Part shown: one piece after another, positions 40,854 to 49,897 of the stretch
Numbering within the stretch: position 1 is the stretch's first letter
Layout of the letters: the number at the start of each line of letters is the position of its first letter
Source of the DNA: an uncultured Eubacteriales bacterium
GTDB lineage: Bacteria; Bacillota; Clostridia; Saccharofermentanales; UBA5734
DNA: 64,000 nucleotides
Direction of reading: 5' to 3'
Assembly (NCBI GenBank): GCA_903835065.1
Contig: CAILLO010000004.1
Span: forward strand, 1-64,000
Notes under the pieces: model-generated
The model's database searches: none
What the model was told of the DNA's origin: nothing
The model's input: only the letters and a program-made list of their open reading frames with translations
Translations under genes and position numbers: made by a program

Positions 40854-41983
40854 GGTTCAAGGACGCGATCCGCCTGCTTCCCGCGCGCTGGCGCCTGGAA
40901 CGGGCCGACAAGGCCGGCTCGCGCTTCATCGCCGTGGACTTCGAGTCGGCGAACAACAACCCCTGCAGCGTCTGCGCCGTCGGGTACGCGATCGCCGAGC
41001 AGGGGCGCATCGTGACGACCGGCTACTGGCTGTGCCGCCCCTTCCCGGACTTCTTCGAGCCCGCGAGCATCCAGGTGCACGGGATCCGCCCCTCCGACGT
41101 CCAGGACGCGCGGACCTTCGCGGACATCCTCGTCCGGCTGCGGGCGATCGCCGGCGACCGCCCGTGGGTCGCCCACAATTCGGGCTCCGAGGCCGGTTCG
41201 GTCCGCGATTTCTGCGCCCGCAGGGGCGTCGCGCCGCCGGACAACCCGATCCTCTGCTCGCAGAAGCTCTTCGAGAAGTTCGCGCCGGGTCGCAAGGCCG
41301 GACTCGCGTCCGCCTCCGCCTGGCTCGGCATCCGCCTCGACCTCCACGACGCCCGCTCCGACGCGAGGGCCAGCGCCGAACTCGTCAACCGGATCCTCCT
41401 CGAGAGCGGCATGACCGACGTGCGCGCCTTGTACGCCCATTACGGGCTGTCGTGCGCCCCGATCTCCTCGAAGGTCCACACGCCGCGCAAGGAGAAGGAA
41501 CTGTCCCGGATCTCGATCCCGCTGCCCCGCGAGGCGACGGCGGATGTCCGACACGGCCCCGCGACCCGCCTGCACCCGTTCTACGGGACCGTGCTCAGCG
41601 TCGACGGCGAGATCGACGGGATGAGCCGCGCCGAAGTCGAGCGGGCCGTCCGCCAGAAGGGCGGCCGGGTCGTCCGCGGCGTCAACTTCATGACCAACTG
41701 GTTCATCGAGGGCCGGCGGCTCGGGCCCGTCGTCTCCGAACCTTCCCGCGACGCGCCCCCTTCGCCGCCGCACGGAACCTCCCACCCGCACGACCGCACG
41801 AAGGCCGGCGGTCCGGCGCAGCACGCGCACGTCCACCCCGGCGCCGTCCAGGGCCGCGCGAAGGACTCCGCCGCGTCCGAAGCGCCGCGCTCCCGCCGGG
41901 CGAAGGCGGAGGACCTGAACCGGGAGGGACGCCGCATCCGCATCCTCGACCAGAAGGAATTCATGGCGATCCTGCGCTCGTAG
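40850..41983 (+). CDS. DEDD (DnaQ-like) exonuclease with C-terminal BRCT-like domain
   Basis: 377-residue protein. An N-terminal DnaQ/epsilon-type 3'-5' exonuclease domain has FIAVDFESANNNP (Exo I, DxE), WVAHNSGSE (Exo II region) and LHDARSDARASAEL (Exo III, D...D). From about residue 240 a segment reading FYGTVLSVDGEIDGM, then GGRVVRGVNFMTNWFI, fits a BRCT fold as found at the end of related Gram-positive exonucleases. The last ~75 residues are Pro/Ser/Lys/Arg-rich and probably disordered, possibly binding DNA. It may serve in DNA repair or proofreading. Coupled to GNAT by ATGA overlap. Confidence 0.83.
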   Translation: MRFKDAIRLLPARWRLERADKAGSRFIAVDFESANNNPCSVCAVGYAIAEQGRIVTTGYWLCRPFPDFFEPASIQVHGIRPSDVQDARTFADILVRLRAIAGDRPWVAHNSGSEAGSVRDFCARRGVAPPDNPILCSQKLFEKFAPGRKAGLASASAWLGIRLDLHDARSDARASAELVNRILLESGMTDVRALYAHYGLSCAPISSKVHTPRKEKELSRISIPLPREATADVRHGPATRLHPFYGTVLSVDGEIDGMSRAEVERAVRQKGGRVVRGVNFMTNWFIEGRRLGPVVSEPSRDAPPSPPHGTSHPHDRTKAGGPAQHAHVHPGAVQGRAKDSAASEAPRSRRAKAEDLNREGRRIRILDQKEFMAILRS

Positions 41984-42054
41984 CGCAGGCGGACGGAGGT
42001 CCCGCCTTTGTGGTACGATGGACGGAGCCTCTCTCCATGAAGGAGGATCCTTCC

Positions 42055-42963
42055 ATGGCCGATCCGATTCCCGAACCCGCGGACCAGGAGACCGTCGATC
42101 GCGTCCTGGGCATCCTCGCCCAAGGTGGGGAGATGTACGACGTCCTCCGCATCGTCGACCCGGTGGCCCACAAGGTGACCGAGCACGTGGCCGACCGCGC
42201 GACGCCGCCCCCCTACCGCTGCCAGGGTTTCTGGAGCCCCGAACCGGCCTGCCCGGACTGCCTGACCTCCCGCGCTTTCCGGGAGAACCGCCGGATGAAC
42301 CGCATAAGGTTCCACAAGGGAAGGATCTACCTGAACGTCGCGATCCCGGTGCCGGTCGGCGGCCGGGGCGTGGTCGTGGAACTTCTCAAGGACCTCACGG
42401 GCAGCCTCGTCACCATGGGCGGCAACAACGTGGAGGCGGGCGAACTGCAGACCCTGTTCGACCAGATCGAGATGGGCGCTTCCACCGACCCCCTCACCGG
42501 ACTGCTCGACCGCCGCACGCTCGACATCCGCCTGCCGAGGGAACTCGCGCGCGCCCGCTCGACCCGCTACCCTCTGTCCCTCGTACTGCTGAGCATCGAC
42601 GACCTCGTCCCCATCCGTTCCCGCTATGGCGAGGTGGTCGCCGACGAGGCGGTGCTCGCGGTGGCCGAACTGCTCAAGGCCAGCATGCGCTCGGAGCAGG
42701 ACTGGGTCGCCCGGTCCGCCGACGGCATGTTCCTCGTCGTGATGCGCAACACGGGCCATTCCGGGCTTCACACCGTCGCCGAACGCCTGCGCGTGCGGAC
42801 CGGCCGGATCGGGATCCAGCATGCCGGTCACTCCGTCCCCGTGTCCGCGAGCCTCGCCGTCCACATCGAGATGCCGACCCAGCCCTCCAACGGGCCCCTG
42901 CTGCAGATTCTCGAGAAGAAGGTGCAGGAAGCGGGCTTCGCGGGCGGCGACCGGATCGTCTGA
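42055..42963 (+). CDS. degenerate GGDEF protein with Cys-containing sensor region
   Basis: 302-residue soluble protein. ATG 42055 has AAGGAGG. The N-terminal ~140 residues form a PAS-like sensory region with Cys56, Cys66 and Cys69 (RCQGFWSPEPACPDCL), possibly binding metal or cofactor. The C-terminal half starts STDPLTGLLDRRTLD, the typical entry to a diguanylate cyclase domain. The active-site GG(D/E)EF loop, however, is SADGMF (residues 221-226), so c-di-GMP synthesis is improbable. It may act as a nucleotide receptor or a purely structural dimeriser. The 13-bp gap to shikimate kinase suggests co-transcription. Confidence 0.8.
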   Translation: MADPIPEPADQETVDRVLGILAQGGEMYDVLRIVDPVAHKVTEHVADRATPPPYRCQGFWSPEPACPDCLTSRAFRENRRMNRIRFHKGRIYLNVAIPVPVGGRGVVVELLKDLTGSLVTMGGNNVEAGELQTLFDQIEMGASTDPLTGLLDRRTLDIRLPRELARARSTRYPLSLVLLSIDDLVPIRSRYGEVVADEAVLAVAELLKASMRSEQDWVARSADGMFLVVMRNTGHSGLHTVAERLRVRTGRIGIQHAGHSVPVSASLAVHIEMPTQPSNGPLLQILEKKVQEAGFAGGDRIV

Positions 42964-42976
42964 CGGAAGACGCCGG

Positions 42977-43486
42977 ATGGAACGGATCGTCCTGATCGGA
43001 ATGCCCGGCGCCGGAAAGACCACCGTCGGGCGGAGGATCGCCCGCACCCGAGGGGTCTCTTTCCTCGACACCGACCGCCTGATGGAGGCCCGCTTCGGCG
43101 TGCCCGTCCGCGTCCTGCTCGAGCGGCGGGGGCGCGAGGCGTTCCTTCGCTGCGAGGAACTGACCGTGCTCGCGATGGACGCGCCCGAGGGAGCGGTCGT
43201 CTCGACGGGCGGCAGCGTCGTCTACAGCCGGGAGGCGATGGCTCGCCTCCGTGCGCTGGGGATCGTGGTGTACCTGAAGACCGACGCGGTCTCGCTCTCG
43301 CGGAGGACGGGGGACCTTCGGCGACGGGGCGTCGTGGCCGCCGAGGGGACGACGATCGCCGACCTGCTGGCCGAACGCGCCCCGCTGTACGAAGCCCACG
43401 CCGACCTCACCGTCGACGCATCCCGCGGGAAGCCCGAGGCCCTCGCCGCGCGCATCCTCGCGCAACTGACCGAACGGAGCGCGTGA
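42977..43486 (+). CDS. aroK: shikimate kinase
   Basis: 169-residue P-loop kinase phosphorylating shikimate at O3 in aromatic amino acid synthesis. Walker A GMPGAGKT (residues 7-14), FLDTDRLMEARFG with the substrate-binding Asp, and VSTGGSVVY (the GGG-like shikimate loop, here GGS) are visible. An Arg-rich lid follows (SRRTGDLRRRG). Other aro genes are not in the window, so it is an isolated copy. Gluconate kinase is the main alternative, less consistent with the GGS motif. Confidence 0.85.
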   Translation: MERIVLIGMPGAGKTTVGRRIARTRGVSFLDTDRLMEARFGVPVRVLLERRGREAFLRCEELTVLAMDAPEGAVVSTGGSVVYSREAMARLRALGIVVYLKTDAVSLSRRTGDLRRRGVVAAEGTTIADLLAERAPLYEAHADLTVDASRGKPEALAARILAQLTERSA

Positions 43487-43547
43487 TCCGATGGGAGGAA
43501 TGTTCCGGTCCCGGCGCAGCCGGAGACCGACCCAGGAAGGAGAATCC

Positions 43548-43976
43548 GTGTCTGCGACGTCGACCGCCCGAAGGAAGGCTCCGCAGGAACAGAGCCTGTG
43601 GAAGACGCTGCGGCCCGGCGACGTCGTCGTCGTCGTCGCGGTCGTCGCGCTGGCCGTCGTGCTGTGGAGCGGGTCGCACCTCTCCGCGGCGAAGGTGACG
43701 GGGGCGGAGCTCGTCCGCGACGGGACGGTCCTGCGCACGTTCACGGTCCAGGAGCTGGACACCGACGCGAACTACGCGTTCGAGTCGCTGGGCTACCACT
43801 ACACGATCCGGACGGGCGGCGGACGCATCCGGTTCGCCGCGGCGGACTGCCCCGACAAGGTCTGCGTGCAGACCGGCTGGATCGACCGGCCTCCCCAGGT
43901 CGCCGCGTGCGTTCCCGGACACCTGCTCCTGCGCATGACCGGGAATTCTGACGGCGTCGACGTGAACAACCGATGA
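43548..43976 (+). CDS. NusG domain II-containing membrane protein
   Basis: 142-residue protein. I choose GTG 43548, which has AGGAAGGAG at 5-nt spacing, over ATG 43491, which has none. One N-terminal membrane helix (about residues 25-43) is followed by an extracytoplasmic NusG domain II with RIRFAAADCPDKVCVQTGWI and VAACVPGHLLLRM. The three cysteines are typical of the family. It overlaps the Gx transporter gene by four bases. In many Firmicutes this pair occurs next to ApbE and FMN-binding genes, as it does here. Confidence 0.85.
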   Translation: MSATSTARRKAPQEQSLWKTLRPGDVVVVVAVVALAVVLWSGSHLSAAKVTGAELVRDGTVLRTFTVQELDTDANYAFESLGYHYTIRTGGGRIRFAAADCPDKVCVQTGWIDRPPQVAACVPGHLLLRMTGNSDGVDVNNR

Positions 43977-44530
43977 GCGGGCGGACCTTCAGGCCCCCTT
44001 CCGTGACGGACCACCCGCACGCCGTCTCCGCCTACGTGCGCCGGCTGGTCGCGGACGGCATCCTCGTCTCCCTCGCCGTCGTGCTGTCGATCGTCGAGCG
44101 CTGGATCCCGCTGAATTTCCTGATCCCCGTGCCGGGCATCAAGCTCGGCCTCGCGAACATCGTCACGCTCTTCGCGCTGTACCGCCTCGCCTTCGTGGAC
44201 GCCGCGGCGATTCTCGTCGTCCGCTGCGTGCTCACGTCGCTGTTCCTCGGACCGGCCTCGCTGGTTTTCTCGCTGTTCGGCGGCACCTGCGCCCTGCTCG
44301 TCATGGCGCTGTTGCGGCGGGGCGACGGCCGCGCCTTCTCCGTTTACGGAGTCAGCATGGCCGGTGCCGCCGCCCACAACATCGGCCAGGTCGCCGCGGC
44401 CTGCCTGATCCTCCAGGACCTTTCCCTCGCGACGTCCTACCTGCCCATGCTCCTCCTCGTCGGACTCCTCACGGGGATTCCCACGGCGGCCGCGGCCGTG
44501 CCCGTCCTCCGGCGCCTGAAAAAGATATGA
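43973..44530 (+). CDS. Gx transporter family protein (HepS1-like)
   Basis: 185-residue membrane protein with five or six hydrophobic helices and the motif IPVPGIKLGLANIVTLFALY, characteristic of the family once annotated heptaprenyl diphosphate synthase component I and now grouped with ECF-type substrate-binding (Gx) transporters. ATGA overlap with the NusG-II gene shows a fixed functional pairing. A flavin- or quinone-related substrate is suggested only by neighbourhood with ApbE. Confidence 0.85.
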   Translation: MSGRTFRPPSVTDHPHAVSAYVRRLVADGILVSLAVVLSIVERWIPLNFLIPVPGIKLGLANIVTLFALYRLAFVDAAAILVVRCVLTSLFLGPASLVFSLFGGTCALLVMALLRRGDGRAFSVYGVSMAGAAAHNIGQVAAACLILQDLSLATSYLPMLLLVGLLTGIPTAAAAVPVLRRLKKI

Positions 44531-44591
44531 CGAGTCATGCAAATAATCGGTCGAGATGCGCGCATGATACTGGTGCCCTTCGTTACGATTA

Positions 44592-44600
44592 TGTTATACT
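44592..44600 (+). promoter_or_regulatory. extended -10 promoter of the lipoprotein gene
   Basis: TGT-TATACT (44592-44600) in a locally AT-richer stretch, 69 bp before ATG 44670; no clear -35. Confidence 0.6.
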
Positions 44601-44669
44601 CGTGAAGTTCTAGTCCGCCGACATGCCAGAAGCGGACCGCATTTCGAGGGAAAACAGTAGGAGGTACGC

Positions 44670-45206
44670 ATGTTCAAGAAGATCATGATCATCACCCTGG
44701 TCGTCCTCGTCCTCGCCGGATGCGCCGCCACCGGTGGCGCCACCAAGCTCGGCCTCGGCCACGATGTCTCCATTTCCAGCCTCTCCACCGACGCAACCGC
44801 GGACGCCGCCGCCAAGATCGTCACCGACACCGTGATGGCCGCCGTCACCGTCGACTCGAACGGCAAGGTCGTCGGGATCAACATCGACGACGCGCAGATC
44901 ACGCTGGCCGTCGACAACACCGGCAAGCTGACCACCGACAAGTCCACGGTCTTCAAGACCAAGGACGAGCTCGGCACCGACTACGGCATGATCAAGTTCG
45001 GCGGCTCCAAGTACGAGTGGAACCAGCAGGTCGCCTTCATCGAGGGCTGGATGGTCGGCAAGACCGCCTCCCAGATCGCCGCCATGAAGACCAAGGACGG
45101 CGCCGAAGGCAAGATCGCGGACGAAGCCGACCTGGTCGGCAAGGTCTCGATCACCGTCCCGATCTTCCTGAAGGTCGTCGCCGAGGCGATGACCAACGCC
45201 AAGTAG
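44670..45206 (+). CDS. lipoprotein, FMN-binding/ApbE-associated type
   Basis: 178-residue lipoprotein: signal peptide with lipobox LAGC (Cys18), then a repetitive alpha/beta region with VDSNGKVVGINIDDAQITL, and then YEWNQQVAFIEGWMVGKTASQ. It resembles the clostridial and treponemal surface lipoproteins related to FMN-binding domains. I see no [S/T]GA[S/T] flavinylation motif of the kind ApbE modifies, so it may bind FMN noncovalently or be a partner. GTAGGAGG precedes ATG 44670. A strong terminator follows, separating it from apbE. Confidence 0.72.
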   Translation: MFKKIMIITLVVLVLAGCAATGGATKLGLGHDVSISSLSTDATADAAAKIVTDTVMAAVTVDSNGKVVGINIDDAQITLAVDNTGKLTTDKSTVFKTKDELGTDYGMIKFGGSKYEWNQQVAFIEGWMVGKTASQIAAMKTKDGAEGKIADEADLVGKVSITVPIFLKVVAEAMTNAK

Positions 45207-45241
45207 GAATCGCGGGCCTTCCCGAGGCTCTCGACCCGAAG

Positions 45242-45276
45242 AGGACCCTCCGGACCGTCCGGAGGGTTCTTTTTTG
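45242..45276 (+). terminator. intrinsic terminator after the lipoprotein gene
   Basis: 13-bp stem aggaccctccgga (45242-45254) with tccggagggttct (45258-45270), 3-base loop, followed by a T-run. The best rho-independent terminator in the window beside that of the orphan RNA. Confidence 0.9.
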
Positions 45277-45286
45277 TCCTTCCCGC

Positions 45287-45295
45287 TGATATACT
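45287..45295 (+). promoter_or_regulatory. extended -10 promoter of apbE
   Basis: TGA-TATACT (45287-45295), directly after the preceding terminator and 36 bp before ATG 45332; -35 poor. Confidence 0.6.
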
Positions 45296-45331
45296 CGGGG
45301 CTGACAGCCGCCTGACCGAAGGGAGACCGCC

Positions 45332-46450
45332 ATGACGTTCCAGCAGCCCCTCCGCCGCACCGCCGCCGTCTTCGTGGCGCTCGCCACCCTCCTGGCCGCC
45401 TGCCTCGGGTTCACCGGCTGCAATGCGGGCGTGGACTACACCAAGTATACGTACCAGTTCTACGGCACGTTCGACACGCTCGTCCAGATCGTCGGCTACG
45501 CCCGCTCCCAGTCCGAATTCGACTATTATTCCAAGATCGGCGAGCAGCGCTTCCAGGCGCTCAACCGGATCTTCGACATCTACAGCACCTACACCGGCCT
45601 CGACAACGCGAAGACCGTCAACGACAACGCCGGAATCGCCCCGGTCAAGGTGCCCGCGGAACTGCTCGCCCTGGTCAAGCAGTCGATCGACTGGTACGGA
45701 AAGACCGGCGGCAAGTGCAACATCGCGATGGGGCCCGTGATCGCCGTCTGGAAGAAGTACCGGGACCTCGCGCTCGCGGATGCGACCAAGGCCCAGGTGC
45801 CGCCGACGGCCGAGCTCCAGGAGGCCGCGACGCACTGCGACCTCTCGAAGGTGATCGTCGACGACGCCGCGGGCACGATCTACCTCGAGGAGAAGGGGAT
45901 GGTCCTCGACCTCGGCGCCGTCGCCAAGGGCTACGCCTGCGAGCTCGTCGCGCAGGACCTGCAGAAGGCCGGCCTCGTCTCCTGCATCGTCGACGGCGGC
46001 GGCAACATCCGCATCGTCGGGCGCCCGGCGGATGGCATCCGCCAGCGCTGGGGCGTTGGCATCCAGGATCCGAACGCCGACACGAGCTCCGACAGCTCCG
46101 CCGTATCGCTCGACATCGTGTTCCTCCACGACGAGTCCTTCGTGACCAGCGGCGACTACGAACGGTACTACATGGTCGGGACCACGCGCTACTGCCACCT
46201 GATCGACCCGGTGACGCTCATGCCCGCGCGCTATTTCCGCGCCGTCGCCGTCAGCTACCCCGACAGCGGCATCGCCGACTTCATGTCCACCACGCTCTTC
46301 CTGCTGCCCTACGACGAGGGGCGCGCGCTGGTCGAAAGCATCCCGGGCATGGACGCGATCTGGATCTTCGACGGCAACACGATGAAGATGACCGACAACA
46401 TCAAGCAGTACATGAAGACGGCCGGTGGCGGCTCTTCCTCGATGCCGTAG
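45332..46450 (+). CDS. apbE: FAD:protein FMN transferase (ApbE), lipoprotein
   Basis: 372-residue exported ApbE. N-terminal hydrophobic signal with possible lipobox (LGFTGC, Cys30). The catalytic region shows FYGTFDTLVQIVGY, then VLDLGAVAKGYACELVAQDL, then CIVDGGGNIRIVG, with the C-terminal metal-binding STTLFLLPYDEG motif. It transfers FMN from FAD onto Thr/Ser of extracytoplasmic or membrane flavoproteins such as Rnf or FMN-binding proteins. No target with the acceptor motif is in the window. ATG 45332 follows GAAGGGAG. The 25-bp gap to the next membrane protein suggests a small operon. Confidence 0.92.
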   Translation: MTFQQPLRRTAAVFVALATLLAACLGFTGCNAGVDYTKYTYQFYGTFDTLVQIVGYARSQSEFDYYSKIGEQRFQALNRIFDIYSTYTGLDNAKTVNDNAGIAPVKVPAELLALVKQSIDWYGKTGGKCNIAMGPVIAVWKKYRDLALADATKAQVPPTAELQEAATHCDLSKVIVDDAAGTIYLEEKGMVLDLGAVAKGYACELVAQDLQKAGLVSCIVDGGGNIRIVGRPADGIRQRWGVGIQDPNADTSSDSSAVSLDIVFLHDESFVTSGDYERYYMVGTTRYCHLIDPVTLMPARYFRAVAVSYPDSGIADFMSTTLFLLPYDEGRALVESIPGMDAIWIFDGNTMKMTDNIKQYMKTAGGGSSSMP

Positions 46451-46475
46451 CCGCCCGGCGCGAAAGGAGGCCCGA

Positions 46476-46928
46476 ATGGCCCTGGACGGAACGGACCCGA
46501 TCCCCGGTGGCGCCCCGGCGCCCGAGAACGCCCCGGCGCACGGCCGCGTGCCCGGTACCTCCAGGTTCCTGCTGCCGACGTTCGGCCGCGGCTGGCCCTG
46601 GTTGCTCTACATCGACCTCGCCCTGCCGGCCCTGATCTGGGCCGTCGCCTATTTCGCGAGGAGTCCGGTGTTCGCGCTGCTCTTCCACAACTACGGCCTG
46701 TACGTCGCGAGCCCCGCCCCGATCGGATCGGACGGCACGCTCTACTTCCTGTCGCTGTCCGGCTTGCCCGGCCTGCTGGTCCAGGTCTACGCGTTCGTGC
46801 GCGCCCTGCTCCGCAAGGACCGTCTGGACGCGGCCCTCTGCCTCGTCGTCGCCGTGGTACTGTTCGTGTTCTTCTTCTTCGGGCTGAACTACGAGATCGT
46901 GAAGATCCTCGACTTCGGCGGACTCTGA
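46476..46928 (+). CDS. small membrane protein following apbE
   Basis: 150-residue protein with a Pro/Ala-rich cytoplasmic N-terminus and two or three hydrophobic helices (PWLLYIDLALPALIWAVAYF; ALCLVVAVVLFVFFFFGLNY). No family recognised. ATG 46476 follows AAAGGAGG. It lies 25 bp after apbE and could help present or anchor the flavinylation machinery, but that is only positional. Confidence 0.68.
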   Translation: MALDGTDPIPGGAPAPENAPAHGRVPGTSRFLLPTFGRGWPWLLYIDLALPALIWAVAYFARSPVFALLFHNYGLYVASPAPIGSDGTLYFLSLSGLPGLLVQVYAFVRALLRKDRLDAALCLVVAVVLFVFFFFGLNYEIVKILDFGGL

Positions 46929-46961
46929 CCGCGGGGTGACCCGCCGCCCGCGCGCAAGAAA

Positions 46962-46985
46962 AAGCCGACCGGACGGTCGGCTTCT
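46962..46985. terminator. bidirectional terminator between apbE operon and gcv operon
   Basis: Arms aagccgacc (46962-46970) and ggtcggctt (46975-46983) with a 4-base loop. On the minus strand the stem is followed by a T-run, making it a good terminator for gcvPB; on the plus strand only cttcc follows. Confidence 0.8.
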
Positions 46986-47021
46986 TCCATGTGTCGCCAA
47001 GCGGTCGCCGCACCGGCCGCG

Positions 47022-48497
47022 TCAGCCCTCCGGCCGCTTCCAGCGGAGGACCGGCGTCCGCGCCGCGCGCAGCTCGTCGAGCCGAGAGACCGGCGTGCCG
47101 TGCGGGGCGTCGTGCAGCAGTTCCGGCGACGTCCTCGCTTCCTCCGCGATCCGCAGCATCGCGTCCGCGAAGGCGTCGAGCGTCTCGCGAGTCTCGGTCT
47201 CGGTCGGCTCGACCATGAGCGCCTCCTTCACGACGAGCGGGAAGTAGATCGTCGGCGGGTGGTAGCCGTAGTCGATCAGCCGCTTGGCCAGGTCGAGCGT
47301 CGAGCAGCCGGCCTCCTTCTGCGGCGTCCCTGTGATGACGAACTCGTGCATCGACGGGGCGTCGTAGGCGATCCGGTAGGCGGGGCGAAGGCGCTCGCGC
47401 AGGTAGGACGCGTTGGTGACCGCCGCCTCGGAGACCGCCGCGAGCCCCTCTTCGCCGTTGCGCAGGATGTACGCGTAGGCGCGCACGAGTACCCCGAAGT
47501 TGCCGTAGAAGGAGCGGACCGGGCCGATCGAGAGCGGGCGGTCGGCGTCGAGGAGGTACTGGCCGGAGACGGCGTCCTTCATGACGAGCGGGACGGGGAG
47601 GAAGGGGACGAGCCGTTCGGATACGCCGACCGGGCCGGCGCCCGGGCCGCCGCCGCCGTGCGGGGTGGCGAAGGTCTTGTGGAGGTTCAGGTGCACGACG
47701 TCGAAGCCCATGTCGCCGGGGCGGGACTGCATCAGGATCGCGTTGGCGTTGGCGCCGTCGTAGTAGAGCAGGCCGCCCGCCGCGTGGACCTTCTGCGCGA
47801 TCGCCTCGATGTTCTTCTCGAACAGGCCGAGCGTGTTGGGGTTGGTCAGCATGAGGGCCGCCACGTCGTCGCCGAGCAGGCGGTCCAGCGCGTCGAGGTC
47901 GACCATCCCGTCCGGGCCGGACGGCACTTCGCGCACCTCGAGGCCGGCCACCGCCGCGGACGCGGGGTTGGTCCCGTGCGCGGAGTCCGGCACGAGCACG
48001 ACGATGCGCTTCGCGTCGCCGCGGTGCCGGTGGTAGGCGCGGATGCACATCAGGCCGGTCAGCTCGCCGTGAGCGCCGGCGGCGGGCTGCAGCGAGAAGG
48101 CGCTCATCCCGCAGAGGCGCGACAGCCAGTCGGCCAGGTCGTGCATCAGGGCGAGGCAGCCCTGCGCGGTCGCGGGGTCCTGGAGCGGGTGCGCGCCGGC
48201 GAAGCCGGGCAGCCGCGCGAAGGCCTCGTTCTCCTTGGGGTTGTACTTCATGGTGCAGGAGCCGAGCGGGTAGAAGCCGGTCTCGACGCCGAAGTTGCGC
48301 GTCGACAGCCACGTGTAGTGCCGGACGGCCTCGACCTCGGAGACTTCGGCGAGGTCGGGCGAAGCGGAGCGCAGGAGCACGGGGTCGACGGCGCAATCCG
48401 GGACGTCGCAGTCGGGATAGAGGGAGGAGCCGCGTCCGGGGGCGCCGCGCTCGAAGATCAGCAGGGTCTTCTCGGACGTCGGGTTCGGCGCGTTCAT
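47022..48497 (-). CDS. gcvPB: glycine dehydrogenase (decarboxylating) subunit 2
   Basis: 491-residue PLP-dependent C-terminal half of the P-protein. The PLP lysine is in [17 protein letters not shown], and the family segments [17 protein letters not shown] and [15 protein letters not shown] are intact. With GcvPA it decarboxylates glycine and passes the aminomethyl group to lipoyl-GcvH. ATG 48497 overlaps the gcvPA stop by four bases. Last gene of the riboswitch-controlled operon. Confidence 0.95.
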   Translation of the reverse strand: MNAPNPTSEKTLLIFERGAPGRGSSLYPDCDVPDCAVDPVLLRSASPDLAEVSEVEAVRHYTWLSTRNFGVETGFYPLGSCTMKYNPKENEAFARLPGFAGAHPLQDPATAQGCLALMHDLADWLSRLCGMSAFSLQPAAGAHGELTGLMCIRAYHRHRGDAKRIVVLVPDSAHGTNPASAAVAGLEVREVPSGPDGMVDLDALDRLLGDDVAALMLTNPNTLGLFEKNIEAIAQKVHAAGGLLYYDGANANAILMQSRPGDMGFDVVHLNLHKTFATPHGGGGPGAGPVGVSERLVPFLPVPLVMKDAVSGQYLLDADRPLSIGPVRSFYGNFGVLVRAYAYILRNGEEGLAAVSEAAVTNASYLRERLRPAYRIAYDAPSMHEFVITGTPQKEAGCSTLDLAKRLIDYGYHPPTIYFPLVVKEALMVEPTETETRETLDAFADAMLRIAEEARTSPELLHDAPHGTPVSRLDELRAARTPVLRWKRPEG

Positions 48498-49897
48498 CGG
48501 ACCGCCTCCTTCCGGGGCGCGGAGGCTTCGGACGAGCGCCCGGCCACGTGCGCGGCCGCGGCGACGACGAAGGCGTCGATCTCGGCGCGCGTGCGCTTCT
48601 CGGTGACGGCGACGAGCCAGCAGCCGGCCAGCGCGGCGTCGACGGGACCGAGGTCGAGGCCGCCGACGAAGCCCCGGTCGAGCAGGGCGCGGTTCAGGCC
48701 TGCGACGTCGCCGCCGCGGACCCGGACGGCGCACTCGCGGAAGAGGGGGCCGGCGTGCAGGGGCTCGAAGGCGCCGGTGGCGGCGAGCCGGGCGCGGAGG
48801 TAGTCCGCTTTGGAGATGCACTGGCGCGCGGCCTCGGCGAGGCCGGAGGGGCCGGCCACGGCGCAGTGGACCGTCGCCGCGGTGGCGCACAGCGCCTGGT
48901 TGGTGCACAGGTTGGACGTCGCCTTCTCGCGGCGGATGTGCTGCTCGCGGGCCTGCAGCGTCAGGACGAAGCCGCGGCGGCCCTCCCGGTCGACGGTCTC
49001 GCCGGCGATGCGGCCGGGCATGCGGCGCACGAGGGCGTCGCGCGTCGTGAGGAAGCCGGCCCACGGGCCGCCGAAGGAGAGGTGCTGGCCGAGGGGCTGC
49101 ACGTCGCCCACCGCCACGTCGGCGCCGCACTCGCCGGGCGAGCGCAGGACGGCGAGGGACAGCGGGTCGCAGTACGCGATCGACAGGGCGCCCGCGGCGT
49201 GCGCGAAGGCGGCCGGGAGCGAGAGGTCGTGGATGCGGCCGAAGAAGTCGGGGCTCTGGACGAGCACGGCCGCGACGTCGTCGAGGGAGGCGCCGGGGGC
49301 CGCCGCGCAGGGGGTGCCGTCCTCGCGGCAGTCCTCGAGGACGAGGCCGGTGAAGGAGGCGTAGGTGGCGAGGACGGCGCGGACGCCGGGGTGGACGGAG
49401 CGGGCGACGAGCGCGCGGGGGCGGCCGGTATGGCGGTGGGCCATCAGCAGGGCCTCGGCGGCGGCCGTGGCGCCGTCGTACATCGACGAGTTGGAGACGT
49501 CGAGACCCGTGAGGGCGCACATCGTGCTCTGGAACTCGAAGATGGCCTGCAGCGTCCCCTGGCTGATCTCGGGTTGGTAGGGCGTGTAGGCGGTCGCGAA
49601 CTCCTGCCGGGAGACCAAGGCGTCGACGGCGGTGGGGACGAAGTGGTCGTACGCGCCGGCGCCGAGGAAGCACACCGCACGGTCCGCGGGCCGGTTGCGG
49701 TCGGACAGCGCCTGCATGTGGCGCGCGAGGGACAGGGCGTCGAGGGCGGGAGGCAGCCCGACGGCGGTGCGGAGGCGCACGCCCTCGGGAATGCAGGCCG
49801 AGAGCCCGGCGTCCGGCGGGAGGCCGACGTCGCGCAGCATCGCCGCGCGCTCTGCGGTGGTCGTGGGGACATAGCCCGGCGTACGCATGCGGGTCAT
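48494..49897 (-). CDS. gcvPA: glycine dehydrogenase (decarboxylating) subunit 1
   Basis: 467-residue N-terminal half of the P-protein ([55 protein letters not shown]). It pairs with GcvPB; the split form is typical of Firmicutes, archaea and some other lineages. ATG 49897 overlaps the gcvH stop by four bases. The P-protein binds the H-protein lipoyl arm during glycine decarboxylation. Confidence 0.95.
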   Translation of the reverse strand: MTRMRTPGYVPTTTAERAAMLRDVGLPPDAGLSACIPEGVRLRTAVGLPPALDALSLARHMQALSDRNRPADRAVCFLGAGAYDHFVPTAVDALVSRQEFATAYTPYQPEISQGTLQAIFEFQSTMCALTGLDVSNSSMYDGATAAAEALLMAHRHTGRPRALVARSVHPGVRAVLATYASFTGLVLEDCREDGTPCAAAPGASLDDVAAVLVQSPDFFGRIHDLSLPAAFAHAAGALSIAYCDPLSLAVLRSPGECGADVAVGDVQPLGQHLSFGGPWAGFLTTRDALVRRMPGRIAGETVDREGRRGFVLTLQAREQHIRREKATSNLCTNQALCATAATVHCAVAGPSGLAEAARQCISKADYLRARLAATGAFEPLHAGPLFRECAVRVRGGDVAGLNRALLDRGFVGGLDLGPVDAALAGCWLVAVTEKRTRAEIDAFVVAAAAHVAGRSSEASAPRKEAVR

